A stretch of 64,000 nucleotides of DNA, from assembly GCA_018266055.1 (NCBI GenBank), contig JAFDYT010000015.1, positions 1 through 64,000 of the forward strand, in the 5' to 3' direction. Positions within the stretch are counted from its first letter, which is position 1. Every line of letters begins with the position of its first letter. Below, in pieces: positions 34,001 through 42,254 of this stretch. Position numbers and translations under genes: made by a program. The notes under the pieces are model-generated. The model had not been told where the DNA came from, ran no database searches, and saw only the letters and a list, made by a program, of their open reading frames with translations. The DNA comes from Bacteroidota bacterium (GTDB lineage: Bacteria; Bacteroidota; Bacteroidia; Cytophagales; Cyclobacteriaceae).

Positions 34001-36294
34001 GTTGCAAAGAAGGTTGAGTTGATGTTCGTAGCGCCCGAGGTTGTTCCTCCCCATGATCCGGTAGCCGTCTGCCCTACTCCGCCCAGGGTAAGTGTCTTGG
34101 TAGAGTGTGTGGTAATCGTGCTTAAGTTGGCGACTACACCCGTAGCAATCGATAAGTTGTTACTCATCGTCGTGGCTACGCTAAACGTTTTGGTACCGGT
34201 GCCGCCGAGCACGAGGTTGTAAAACGTGGTAGAATTTCCGCTGATCGTTTGAGCGGCTCCGCTCAGTGTAACGGTGGCAGCTGTGGGCGTGAAGGTGGCA
34301 AAATTACTCCAGTTTCCGCCCACCGAAATATCAAGACTGTTGGCGGTAAGCGCGCCCTGAGTTATGGAAAGATTGTTAGAAACCGTAATCGCCTGTGTTT
34401 GAATTTGGGTAGTGACGTTGGCGCTGTTGATGGTCAGATTATAAATCGGGTTGGAGGTATCAATGCCTATCGTTTTGGTACCCGCCGTGCCGGTGTTACC
34501 AATTTGCAAGGTTCCACCCGTGAACGTGCTGGTGGTGGCATAATTAAGATATCCGGCGTTAGTCACATAAGAGGTAGGGTTTTGAATTACCAGAATTCCG
34601 CCGGTCATGCTAAACGAAGAACTACCCGAGGCTCCAATATAAAATGGATAGTCTGCCGTGCCGCCGCCAGCCGTGTTTACCACACACAATCCATTCGACA
34701 TATTGAATGTCATTCCAAATCCTACGAAAGGTGCCGAATCAGAAAGCTCACCGGCAACATTCAGCGTACCTCCGCTAATGGTGAGTGAACCGCCATTGGG
34801 GAACAGGTAGTCATCTGATGACGTGCCGATAGTAACTGTTCCTGAGGTGATTTGAATTGCGCCGCTATACGACACGGTTGTATTACCGGTAAGTATGGTA
34901 CCTCCGTTACACCATAATTGTGCATTTGCTCCAAAGTTTGGATCTGAATTAAACGCCGTAATTGTCGATGCGCTTGAGAGTTTGAACGTTCCGTTAGTAA
35001 GGGTTAATCCTCCCGAGGCCATGGTAATAGGGCCTTGAAAATCAATGATGTTAGCTTGTGATGTTCCTTTGTTTACAGTGATACCTCCGCCAAAAGCAAG
35101 AGTGCCTGTGTTGGTCACCGTGTTACTGGTTGCCCCTGTGAAAGTTACTAACCCTACTCCTTGCGTGAATGTGGCCCCTGCTCCAGCGCTGAGATTTCCA
35201 CTGATCGACACCGCCTCATCGGCAGTGTTGTTCCAGGTTCCTCCGGCCGAAATAGCAACGTTACCAAATGTTTTGGTGCCTGTAGCTGACGAAAACGTCA
35301 GTTGTCCGCTTACTCCTGCCCCGACGGTGGTGGTTCCGGTAACGGTAAGATTAAAGCCCGCCGCCGTAAAAGTGGTACCATCGCCAATCGACAGGTTTCC
35401 AGTAATGGCCATATTCGCCACGGTGGTGGTGCTGGCGGTGCCCGTCATTGTAAAATTACCGCCTATTGCAGTGGTACTTGTTTGCAGCGTTTTGACTCCG
35501 CTTCCCGAAAGGGTAAGGTTGGTGTAGTTCACGTTGTACACCGTTTGAGAAGCTCCCGTGTAGTTCACCGTAGCTCCCGTTCCCGTAAAGGTGAAAGTAG
35601 CCGTTCCGGCGTTAGCTGAAACGCTGATCGGTGTTGCACTTCCTAAATTAAGTGTCCCCGTCTGTGCACCCGTGGCCAGCGTCACCAGCGTGGCGCTGGC
35701 GGCATTATTGGCCTTCACACAAGTTAAAGTTCCACCTACTGTCACTGTTCCCGATTGGATTTGAAAGGTCGGATTGTTAGTGACGGCAGCCGGTCGTTGT
35801 GAGGTGAGGGTCAAGGTGTTAGTGATATTTAGCGCCGCAATGGTAGAGGTCACGATCACCGTTTGTGACGACGTGGGGGCTATCGTACCGGCGATGGTCA
35901 TCGTGGCGGCATTCGCCGTGCCGGCACCTGCAATGGTACCGGTGGTATTCGCACCTGCCAGATTGGGGAAAGCGATGCTAGTAGTAATAGTTAATACTAT
36001 TCCTGTATTCACTGTAAGCGTTGAGCCATTGCCTACAGTCATAGAATTTGCAGTGCGGTTGCCATCCACGGTAAGGGTGAACCCGGTTCCTATTACCACA
36101 TCGTCGGTGGATGCTGGAATGATTCCGCCAGGCCACGGCGCATTGGGTACCGTGGAACTCCAGTTGCCGGACCCCGTAGTGGTAATCGTAGCTGCCTGAG
36201 ATAAGCCCATTCCCAGCAGGGAAAGGATGGCAACAATGGCTATCAGAACTGCTTTTGAAGGTCGAAATTGAGGTCCGCGCGTAAAAATCTCCAT
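31063..36294 (-). CDS. Giant repetitive beta-helix-like secreted protein with type A sorting domain
   Basis: The 1743-residue protein has a signal peptide (SKAVLIAIVAILSLLGMGLS) and a long Thr/Ser/Gly/Asn-rich region of repeated beta strands (units like ALTLTGTGTKT, ITTGNLSIA), as in parallel beta-helix adhesins. Two segments beginning RQTGNWN and ending with AITIPRA are near duplicates about 430 residues apart. The C terminus holds a type A type IX sorting domain (VSIYPNPVSQ start, then SGLYIITVQG). It is probably a cell-surface adhesin or structural protein. Long antisense frames here come from the biased composition. Confidence 0.9.
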   Translation of the reverse strand: MEIFTRGPQFRPSKAVLIAIVAILSLLGMGLSQAATITTTGSGNWSSTVPNAPWPGGIIPASTDDVVIGTGFTLTVDGNRTANSMTVGNGSTLTVNTGIVLTITTSIAFPNLAGANTTGTIAGAGTANAATMTIAGTIAPTSSQTVIVTSTIAALNITNTLTLTSQRPAAVTNNPTFQIQSGTVTVGGTLTCVKANNAASATLVTLATGAQTGTLNLGSATPISVSANAGTATFTFTGTGATVNYTGASQTVYNVNYTNLTLSGSGVKTLQTSTTAIGGNFTMTGTASTTTVANMAITGNLSIGDGTTFTAAGFNLTVTGTTTVGAGVSGQLTFSSATGTKTFGNVAISAGGTWNNTADEAVSISGNLSAGAGATFTQGVGLVTFTGATSNTVTNTGTLAFGGGITVNKGTSQANIIDFQGPITMASGGLTLTNGTFKLSSASTITAFNSDPNFGANAQLWCNGGTILTGNTTVSYSGAIQITSGTVTIGTSSDDYLFPNGGSLTISGGTLNVAGELSDSAPFVGFGMTFNMSNGLCVVNTAGGGTADYPFYIGASGSSSFSMTGGILVIQNPTSYVTNAGYLNYATTSTFTGGTLQIGNTGTAGTKTIGIDTSNPIYNLTINSANVTTQIQTQAITVSNNLSITQGALTANSLDISVGGNWSNFATFTPTAATVTLSGAAQTISGNSTTFYNLVLGGTGTKTFSVATTMSNNLSIATGVVANLSTITTHSTKTLTLGGVGQTATGSWGGTTSGATNINSTFFATATGRINSTNVQYFSRQTGNWNAATTWSTVTYAGAAASAFPVAGDVVNIGGGSFTITVNVNSACGSLSYQSNATFSPTVSINSGITLAVSGAITIPRASATNPDVNTLAVGAGTLTAGSLAFTNGGGFQRHIMTISTGTATISGDVTQAGSFGSATITISSTGTLNLGGAFLDSSNGTLNAGTGTVNYNGAAQTVGDFTYNNLTLSGSGAKDLSTQFTVTTINGNLAMSGTATAAPVSNLTIGGAVTLGAGTTFTAGALTHNVAGNWTNNGATFTNTGSTINFNGAAQSIGGSSSTTFANVTMTGSGTKTYSIATFVSGNLSIATSIVLNPGAIITHTARTLTLGGNGQLAGTYGSTSSAATNKNNTFFTAGTTGIVTVSNTAYYTRQTGNWNTAATWSNATYGGAAASTFPVAGDDVNIGGGTYTVTVNVNSACGTLSFQSNNGFSPIVTINSGITLTVSGAITIPRAAGPGTTNVNTLAVGAGTLSAGSLAFTNSGGNTRHQMTITTGTATITGDITADAGSTGSPTIAISTTGILNVGGAFLNSTNGTVTTGTGTVNYNGTAAQTIGDFTYYNLTLNNTFATAPQFTLFGNTTVSNVLTITKGVVNLSGLTLTLSSSTSGALTHSLASTAGWLYNGTFTRAFPATAITVGTSQDGLMPMGTSADFRPFFFGKTNTGGSTGTISMNHVDPTGSVTGLSISDTSPVATIIIRDNAVWTSTLTGGTGATFGVRYGGTGLGTVSSLNDVRSMLAGSVIGTNVTATTVSTSDPRVERSGLTASQMSNGFYVGSTNVATSLPIELISFTGTAGRLGVDLQWQTASELNNDYFTVTRSSSGANFTPLGVVRGNGTTHQAHDYRFTDFHPVIGNNYYQLVQHDLDGKATTSEIIVVNVISLDPLVSIYPNPVSQKQSLTIEINALSPNVPADVVVYNTQGAKVLEAIAMVGEDGTLRATLSPGNLVSGLYIITVQGIHYKIIVE

Positions 36295-36391
36295 ATTCTT
36301 GTTTAGATAATTTGCAAATATCGTGTTTAAAGATTGAACATGATATAAGTCATTTCATCTAATACAATCAACAGCCGATAAGTAACCGCCG

Positions 36392-36480
36392 AAGTCAGTC
36401 CTTAATACTTAGTCTTTAGTCGTTAGTCCAGAGCCTTTAGACTTTAAGCTTTAAACTTTTTACTTTTAGCCTTAGGCTTT
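36392..36480. repeat. Degenerate CTTTAGAC-like intergenic repeat
   Basis: The 3' flank of the SRPBCC gene carries about ten imperfect copies of an 8-10 base element near CTTTAGAC (CTTAGTC, CTTTAGTC, GTTAGTC, CTTTAGAC, CTTTAAGC, CTTTAAAC, CTTTTAGCC, CTTAGGC). Together with the octamers at 2461 it shows the short intergenic repeats often seen in Bacteroidota. Function unknown. Confidence 0.6.
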
Positions 36481-36915
36481 CTTGTCGGGGTTGCCTTTTC
36501 CTGAAGTGATCAGCGGAAGCAGGCTGTTTTGCAGATAATACGTCCAGCCTTTGCTGCAGTTTTCAAAGCATTCAAAGTCAGGTACAAGGCCCTGATGGGT
36601 AATCTCCAGTTTGGTCTTATCGGCCCGCGTGATGGCAAACACCATTTGGGTGCCGTTCCATTCGTCTTGCTTTTTGGCGAAGGTCAGCTTGCTGTCGAGT
36701 GTGAGCCAGACCACTTTTTGATCCTGAACCACTTCCGTAAGTCGGTGTTTGGAATAATGAATGTCACCGTGCCGGTACACGAACTCATCGTGGAGGGCGG
36801 CCGAGTTTCCTTCCAGTGCTTCCGACCACCAGCCGCGCACGTTGGTGATGGCGTTGAAAACTTCCCTTGGCGACTGGTTGACATAGAAAGTCAGTGTAAA
36901 GTCTTTTTTGCTCAT
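36472..36915 (-). CDS. SRPBCC/AHSA1-like START-fold protein
   Basis: The 147-residue protein shows the AHSA1-type pattern: FTLTFYVNQSPREVFNAITN, VRGWWSEALEGNS, then strands VVWLTLDSKL and TQMVFAITRA, and the late helix CSKGWTYYLQNSLLPLI. Such proteins have a hydrophobic ligand pocket; many are of unknown function. It is probably cytoplasmic. The gene stands alone, with a degenerate repeat over its stop region. Confidence 0.88.
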   Translation of the reverse strand: MSKKDFTLTFYVNQSPREVFNAITNVRGWWSEALEGNSAALHDEFVYRHGDIHYSKHRLTEVVQDQKVVWLTLDSKLTFAKKQDEWNGTQMVFAITRADKTKLEITHQGLVPDFECFENCSKGWTYYLQNSLLPLITSGKGNPDKKA

Positions 36916-37035
36916 ATCGCTGATTCATTTTTGTCTAACACAAATCTCGACAACAATTCGCACCCTGAAAGGTGTAAATGCGACAATCCGCGTGGTGAAC
37001 TGCGGAAAGTATTCTTTACAAGGCGAATCACTATT

Positions 37036-37428
37036 CTATTTTTTCACCAGGCCATTGGGAAAAATGAACGTAGCAAAAGCAAAGATCAGCAGGAAGTTGA
37101 ATTCAATACCGCCGTTGCCCCCACCCACTACATACCAGCCGCTTTTCCAATGAATAAGGATAATCCCCATCAGAAAGATAGTGATGTTAAGTATCGCCAG
37201 TGGCTTCAGGTATTTGTTCAACCAAAGCGCAGGTATGCTTACCACGTGGATGGCCTTAACGAATATCGCTAGCGGTATGCCCAAGGGGCCCACGAGTTCT
37301 TCCATACCATGACCAAAGTCGATGACACTCATCTCTACAAACGAGGGAATGCCGTGCATAATCATGATGACCGAAAGACCAAAGCGAAGTAAAAAGGTGC
37401 TGTCCAAATTGTTTCTAACCCATTCCAT
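37036..37428 (-). CDS. DoxX-like family membrane protein
   Basis: About 130 residues with four hydrophobic helices. LRFGLSVIMIMHGIPSF and PLGIPLAIFVKAIHVVSIPAL fit the DoxX/DoxD family. These are small membrane proteins linked in some cases to quinone or thiol oxidation; most are uncharacterised. I start at the ATG at 37428 (MEWVRNN), because the 13 extra codons of the longer frame look like leader. Divergent from the AraC gene. Confidence 0.82.
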   Translation of the reverse strand: MEWVRNNLDSTFLLRFGLSVIMIMHGIPSFVEMSVIDFGHGMEELVGPLGIPLAIFVKAIHVVSIPALWLNKYLKPLAILNITIFLMGIILIHWKSGWYVVGGGNGGIEFNFLLIFAFATFIFPNGLVKK

Positions 37429-37601
37429 AAAAGTGTATTTAGTGTGTGTAATTGAATTCTGTGTCATGCCTAACCTTCTTCATCCGAAGAACGCATATTC
37501 ATGACCGATGCAATAGTACGCACAATCATGCCCGGCGAGTGTGCAAAAATTATCGAAAACAAAGGCACAGACTTTTCGTTTGCTTTACTGAAAATCACAC
37601 C

Positions 37602-38513
37602 ATGTACTTTACCTCACTGCCTGACCACACTCAGCCCGGATTTGATGAGCAGTTGCATTTTAGTCGCTTCAAGAAGAACAACATCATCTTCAACACGCAG
37701 GCGCAGGCCGGCCATTGCGACGAGCATGTGGGGTGCCTGTCCATCAAGACCACATTGAGCGGAGAAGAATGGTACGGCGTGGGCCGGCGTAACCTCGTGG
37801 TTCGCCCCGGGCAATTCCTTATCCTTAACGACGACCAACCCTATGCGTGCCGGGTGAAAAAGGCGCGCGTGCTATCGGTCTTCTTCAAAAAAGATTTTGC
37901 TTCCGCCCTGTTGCGGGATTGCCACTCACGCGAAGAATCCTTGCTTGACGATCCGTTTCACAGCAGTACGGATTTACCTGTATTCTATCAAACGCTTCAC
38001 CCCATTGATGGACGATTGAAAGGGCAACTGACTAACCTGGTGGTGTCGCTGGAGCAACACGGGTACGAGGCTGACCGCGTAAGTGAGCATCTGCTTTTCC
38101 TGTTTCGTCACCTTATTCACGTCCATGGAATGGAGTCGAATCACGTGACACGAATTAACGCCGTGAAGCGCGCTACTCAGGTAGAAATATACAAGCGGCT
38201 CTGTGTGGCCAAAGAAGTATTGCACTCCTCGTTCATGGATAACCTTGACCTCACCACCGTAAGTGCTTACGCATGCTTGTCGGTGCCACAGTTGATACGA
38301 CAGTTCAAAGTAGTTTTTGGATGCACGCCCCATCAATACCTCATGAAAGTAAGGCTTACCTACGCCGCCAGTAAACTATCCACGTCCGACGAGCCCATCA
38401 GCACCATCGGTTGGCAGTGTGGCTTCGAGAATGCCAGCGCATTCAGTCGGGCTTTCAAAGCAGCTTTAGGGGCTTCGCCCGAAGCCTATCGAAAACAAAA
38501 CACAAACAACTAG
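37602..38513 (+). CDS. AraC-family transcriptional regulator
   Basis: The ATG at 37602 gives about 303 residues. The N-terminal cupin-like sensor has the segment RRNLVVRPGQFLILNDDQPY. The C-terminal double helix-turn-helix is clear: LDLTTVSAYACLSVPQLIRQ, then FKVVFGCTPHQYLMKVRL, and AASKLSTSDEPISTIGWQCG with FENASAFSRAFKAALGASPE. The longer frame from 37452 would enter the leader of the divergent DoxX gene. That neighbour is a plausible target. The 42-bp minisatellite begins 36 bases after the stop. Confidence 0.93.
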   Translation: MYFTSLPDHTQPGFDEQLHFSRFKKNNIIFNTQAQAGHCDEHVGCLSIKTTLSGEEWYGVGRRNLVVRPGQFLILNDDQPYACRVKKARVLSVFFKKDFASALLRDCHSREESLLDDPFHSSTDLPVFYQTLHPIDGRLKGQLTNLVVSLEQHGYEADRVSEHLLFLFRHLIHVHGMESNHVTRINAVKRATQVEIYKRLCVAKEVLHSSFMDNLDLTTVSAYACLSVPQLIRQFKVVFGCTPHQYLMKVRLTYAASKLSTSDEPISTIGWQCGFENASAFSRAFKAALGASPEAYRKQNTNN

Positions 38514-38548
38514 ATCTGCCTGGCGCCTTACTACAGTCGGTGTCCGTT

Positions 38549-39052
38549 GGAAATCGATCGTCGACCGTTGGTAAGCGACTGTTTCCCGTTGGAAATCGAT
38601 CGTCGTCCGTTGGTTGGCGACCGTTTCCTGTGGGAAATCGATCGTCGACCGTTGGTAAGCGGCCGTTTCATGTCGGAAATTGATCGTTGACTGTGGGTTT
38701 GCAGCCGTTTCCTGTCGGAAATCGATCGTCGACCGTTGGTTGGCGACTGTTTCCCGTGGGAAATCGATCGTCGACCGTTGGTTGGCTACTGTTTCCTGTT
38801 GGAAATCGATCGTCGACTGTGGGTTGGCGACTGATTCCTGTTGGAAATCGATCGTCGTCCGTTGGTTGGCGGCTGTTTCCCGTGGGAAATCGATCGTCGT
38901 CCGTTGGCTTGCGACTGATTCCTGTGGGAAATCGATCGTCGACTGTTGGTTAGCGACTGATTCCTGTGGGAAATCGATCGTCGGCTGTGGGTTTTCAGTC
39001 GTTTCCTGTGGGAAATTGATCGTTGACCGTCGGAAGTCAGCCACATCCTGTC
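38549..39052. repeat. 42-bp minisatellite, 12 tandem copies
   Basis: Twelve contiguous 42-bp units. Each has a first half starting GGAAATCGATCGTCGACCG and a second half close to GGTTGGCGACTGTTTCCYGT. The halves agree at about half of their positions, so the unit may derive from a 21-bp ancestor. The first half holds the palindromes ATCGAT, CGATCG and GTCGAC. No stop occurs on several frames because the period is a multiple of three. A minus-strand frame (39059 to 38466) would encode a 14-residue repeat near TIDFPQETVANQRS, but it overlaps the end of the AraC gene. There are no spacers, so this is not CRISPR. Confidence 0.95.
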
Positions 39053-39194
39053 CATCCACGACTGTTTTTGGTACAGAATCAAATATGGGAAATCTGTTCA
39101 GGAAACAATGGCATCGGTTGCCAATAAAGGCAATACGTTAAGGAATCATTTACCCAGAACTGTGGACGGCCCTGGGCAAATGAGCGTCAATTAA

Positions 39195-40016
39195 TCAATT
39201 AAGCATTTGCTCGTAGAATCCGCCAACGCCTCTGGCCTTATCAATGAATTGAATTTCCAGCACCCATTGGCGGCGTTTGCCATGTTTGTCAAGTTCAAGG
39301 ATACTGACGTGATTGTCAGGATGGATATCCAGGCATAAATCCCCCGCTTTGTCAGGCTGCTCGTGCGGAAAAGGGCCAATGATATGCCCCCCAATTTCAC
39401 CGCCGTAGGTATATCCGTAGCGGACGGCGAGGTTTTGTAAGTACGTATAAAATTCAGCGCCCGTAAGGGTAGTCTGTTTGAGATACCATTCTCTTGCTTC
39501 GTTCCATGCCTTCTCTACATCGGCCTGCAACTTCAGTTTCAGGGGATCCTTCCCTACTACATACGTGCGCCCTACATCCGATTCGTATCCGTTGTAGATG
39601 GGTCCATAGTCGAGAAACACAATGTCGTCTGCGGCAATCGCGCGATCGGGCGGGTTGCCACTGTACGACGCCAATGTATTCACTCCCGCGCGTACAATCT
39701 TCTTATGCCAGTGCTTATCCATTCCAAATTCTTCTTTGGCTAGGCTTACGATTTCGGCATTGAGCACGCTTTCAAGCTTTCCCGGCACAATCAAGCCCCG
39801 ATCAATTACAGCCTGAAAAAGGGCTTTCGTTCGCTGCTGTGCAAGCAACAATTTTTCCTTCGTATCGTCGATCATCGTATTCGTGGTTATGGGTTGAACT
39901 TTCTTAGCAGAAGATAAGGTATGGGTTTCCTTCTGTGCGTGACCTGACTTCAGCGACTGCGCGTTACCAGTGTACCAACAGCTGACCAGCAAACCAAAGA
40001 AAGCAATCGTTTTCAT
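39195..40016 (-). CDS. Exported M24 family metallopeptidase (Xaa-Pro aminopeptidase-like)
   Basis: The start at 40016 gives a signal peptide (TIAFFGLLVSCWYTGNAQS). The M24 pita-bread fold shows its metal ligands in order: Asp in IVFLDYGPIYNGY, Asp in ESDVGRTYVVG, His in GGHIIGPFPHE, and Glu in QWVLEIQFIDK. The usual fifth ligand position near the C terminus is less clear. It probably cleaves peptides or related amides in the periplasm. Compared with aminopeptidase P it lacks the long N-terminal domain. Single gene. Confidence 0.88.
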   Translation of the reverse strand: MKTIAFFGLLVSCWYTGNAQSLKSGHAQKETHTLSSAKKVQPITTNTMIDDTKEKLLLAQQRTKALFQAVIDRGLIVPGKLESVLNAEIVSLAKEEFGMDKHWHKKIVRAGVNTLASYSGNPPDRAIAADDIVFLDYGPIYNGYESDVGRTYVVGKDPLKLKLQADVEKAWNEAREWYLKQTTLTGAEFYTYLQNLAVRYGYTYGGEIGGHIIGPFPHEQPDKAGDLCLDIHPDNHVSILELDKHGKRRQWVLEIQFIDKARGVGGFYEQMLN

Positions 40017-40202
40017 GGGGCGTTTGTATTTGTAGGTCAAAACTCCAGAAATGGTGAGCTGATTCCTACACCCCTGCTGGGGTAATTTGCCCGGTACGGT
40101 CCTTTCGCCACGGAAAGCTTCTGGGAAGCGAACGCAAATAGAATGGCTTTAATCTACCAATTCTCTAGATTTTATATTTTCTTTGTGTTTTAACTCTCCG
40201 GT

Positions 40203-41414
40203 ATGAATACTTCCACGATACTGTTAGCGTCCATTGTGCCTGCTTTCATTCTCTTTGCGGGACTTGAATATCTTATGGCTCGCGCCAAAGGACGAGCCCA
40301 TGTATTCCAATACCAGAGTAGCGTTGTGAATATTTCTGTGGGCATTGCCGAGCGCTTGCTAAATCTATTCTTAACCGGAAGCTTCTACGTGCTGTTCGAC
40401 TTCATCTACAAGCATTTTAGTTTCCTTAAGATTCCCACTACCTGGTACATGTGGGTAATTCTGTTGCTTACTACTGACTTTATCTGGTATTGGTACCATC
40501 GGCTTGGCCATGAGATTAACCTTTTCTGGGGCGCACACATTGTACATCATCAAAGCGAGCAGTTCAACTATACAGTGTCGGCACGGATTACTACATTGCA
40601 GGCTCTTATCCGAAATCTATTTTGGTGTTTACTGCCTCTCATTGGTTTTGAACCAGGTATGGTGATTTCCATACTCGTTGTTCACGGCACGTATTCATTT
40701 TTCACGCACACACAATTGATCGGCAAATTGGGATGGTTAGAAAACATACTGATCACCCCGTCGCATCACGGAGTGCATCACGCCGCCAACGAGAAATACA
40801 TCAACAAAAACTACGGAGATATTTTTGTGTTTTGGGATAAACTGTTTGGCACCTTTCAGGTGGAGGAAGAAAAGCCATTCTTCGGCCTGACCAAACCACT
40901 GACGCGATACAGTTTCTTATGGCAACACTTTCATTATTACTTCGAACTGGCAGAGGCGTGTCGGCGTAGCGGAAGTATCGTGCAATCTTTCAGAATCATT
41001 TTCGGAAAACCAGAAGACCTTGATCAGAATATCAGACCTTATCTGGAAGAGAAACTATTGCCCCCGAAGATTGAATTCAAAACGAGCTTTACGTTCAAGG
41101 CTTATCTCAATTTGCAAATCATGGCCGCGATGATCGGGCTGGTAGTCTTTACCATTCTGTTTCAGGATTTGGATTTCATACAATGCCTCATCGGCGTGGG
41201 GCTGATCCTGACCACATTGATCAACTGCGGTGCGTTGCTTGAACAGCACAAGTGGGTGTTTTCTATCGAGATAATTCGGCTGCAGGTGTTATGCGCGCTG
41301 ATTGGATACAAAGTAAACAGCGTTGAAGTATTTCTGATTGGCGTAATCCTGGCTCAATCCGTACTGCACTTCAGCGCGGTGAAATCAACGTACTTAAAGC
41401 TTCTCTATCGATAG
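40203..41414 (+). CDS. Sterol desaturase/fatty acid hydroxylase family membrane protein
   Basis: The 403-residue protein has several transmembrane helices and the histidine clusters of the di-iron membrane hydroxylase family: WYHRLGHEINLFWGAHIVHH and THTQLIGK, then TPSHHGVHHAANEKYINKNYG. The C-terminal third adds more helices, as in a subgroup of Bacteroidota homologues. It should hydroxylate or desaturate a lipid; the substrate is unknown. A hairpin terminator follows. Confidence 0.92.
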   Translation: MNTSTILLASIVPAFILFAGLEYLMARAKGRAHVFQYQSSVVNISVGIAERLLNLFLTGSFYVLFDFIYKHFSFLKIPTTWYMWVILLLTTDFIWYWYHRLGHEINLFWGAHIVHHQSEQFNYTVSARITTLQALIRNLFWCLLPLIGFEPGMVISILVVHGTYSFFTHTQLIGKLGWLENILITPSHHGVHHAANEKYINKNYGDIFVFWDKLFGTFQVEEEKPFFGLTKPLTRYSFLWQHFHYYFELAEACRRSGSIVQSFRIIFGKPEDLDQNIRPYLEEKLLPPKIEFKTSFTFKAYLNLQIMAAMIGLVVFTILFQDLDFIQCLIGVGLILTTLINCGALLEQHKWVFSIEIIRLQVLCALIGYKVNSVEVFLIGVILAQSVLHFSAVKSTYLKLLYR

Positions 41415-41420
41415 AATGAA

Positions 41421-41447
41421 TGTAGCCTTTTAAAGCAGAAGGCTACA
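41421..41447. terminator. Bidirectional terminator between desaturase gene and ABC operon
   Basis: TGTAGCCTT pairs with AAGGCTACA over nine bases around a 9-nt loop. The right arm overlaps the last codons of the minus-strand ATPase gene. It can end transcription from both sides. Confidence 0.75.
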
Positions 41448-42237
41448 TCTTAAACTTCATCTGCGCGACCAGATCCTGAAACTCGCGTTTGGATTTTATA
41501 TGTGGATCCCAGCTGAGTCCCATTTCCATGAGATCGATCTTCTCTGTGATAGTAGCGCCTTCGTGCCCTTCTTGTTTGGACAGAATAAAGGCAGTATCTG
41601 AAATCGCAAGCGAGTTCTCCATGTCGTGGCTTACGATCACGAGCGTGTTCATTTCGTCGAGCAAGGAGATATCCACCAGCAGCTCCACGACTTTATCTTT
41701 AATCACCGGGTCAAGACCTGAGAACGGCTCATCCAACAAAATGAATTTATTGCCGGTGAGTATCTGCTGAATAATACTTACCCGCTGACGTTGGCCTCCT
41801 GAAAGTTGCATCGGGTATTTCTTCAGTTGATCACTCAATCCAAACTTCGAGGCATGCTTATCGATCAACTCTTGCTTTTCTTTGTCGGTCAGTTTAGTCA
41901 CTGAGCCGCGAAGTCCAAGCTTTAGGTTATCTAAAATCGTACGATGATTGAACAAGATGTAATTCTGAGGGACGATACCCACTTCTCCGGCAGCCACCGG
42001 ATGTAAATCCGAACCAATGAACACAGAACCAGAAGTAGGTTTTTGCAGGCCTGAAAGAATCTTGAATAACTGCGTCTTGCCAATGCCGCTTCGCCCGATC
42101 AGGGACACTACTTGCCCTTGCTGTACGTTCGGGCGGGTAATGTTGTGTACTTCAAAGCTAACGTCGCGAAGAATCTGCCGGTCATAACTGAGATTCACAT
42201 TATCCACGCGGAGGATTACCTGTTCTTTCTTATACAT
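41443..42237 (-). CDS. ABC transporter ATPase of the OmpA/coiled-coil operon
   Basis: The 264-residue ATPase resembles those of nitrate/sulfonate/taurine importers. Walker A is GRSGIGKTQLFK, with Gln replacing the usual Ser/Thr after GKT. The signature is QLSGGQRQRVSIIQQIL, Walker B KFILLDEPFSGLDP, and the switch VIVSHDMENS. The C-terminal tail has about 35 extra residues with a WDPHIKSKREF segment. It is the last gene of a five-gene unit, 17 bases behind the permease. Confidence 0.92.
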   Translation of the reverse strand: MYKKEQVILRVDNVNLSYDRQILRDVSFEVHNITRPNVQQGQVVSLIGRSGIGKTQLFKILSGLQKPTSGSVFIGSDLHPVAAGEVGIVPQNYILFNHRTILDNLKLGLRGSVTKLTDKEKQELIDKHASKFGLSDQLKKYPMQLSGGQRQRVSIIQQILTGNKFILLDEPFSGLDPVIKDKVVELLVDISLLDEMNTLVIVSHDMENSLAISDTAFILSKQEGHEGATITEKIDLMEMGLSWDPHIKSKREFQDLVAQMKFKM

Positions 42238-42254
42238 TTTCGGAGATAGAAGAT

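Noticed and set aside
32963..36199. Several plus-strand frames opposite the 1743-aa protein (Val/Ala/Pro-rich)
   Set aside because: They follow from the Thr/Gly/Asn-rich sense coding sequence and show no domain.
38466..39059. Minus-strand 197-codon frame over the 42-bp repeat
   Set aside because: It overlaps the end of the well-supported AraC gene, has no visible ribosome-binding signal and is explained by the repeat period. I keep it only as a possibility in the repeat entry.
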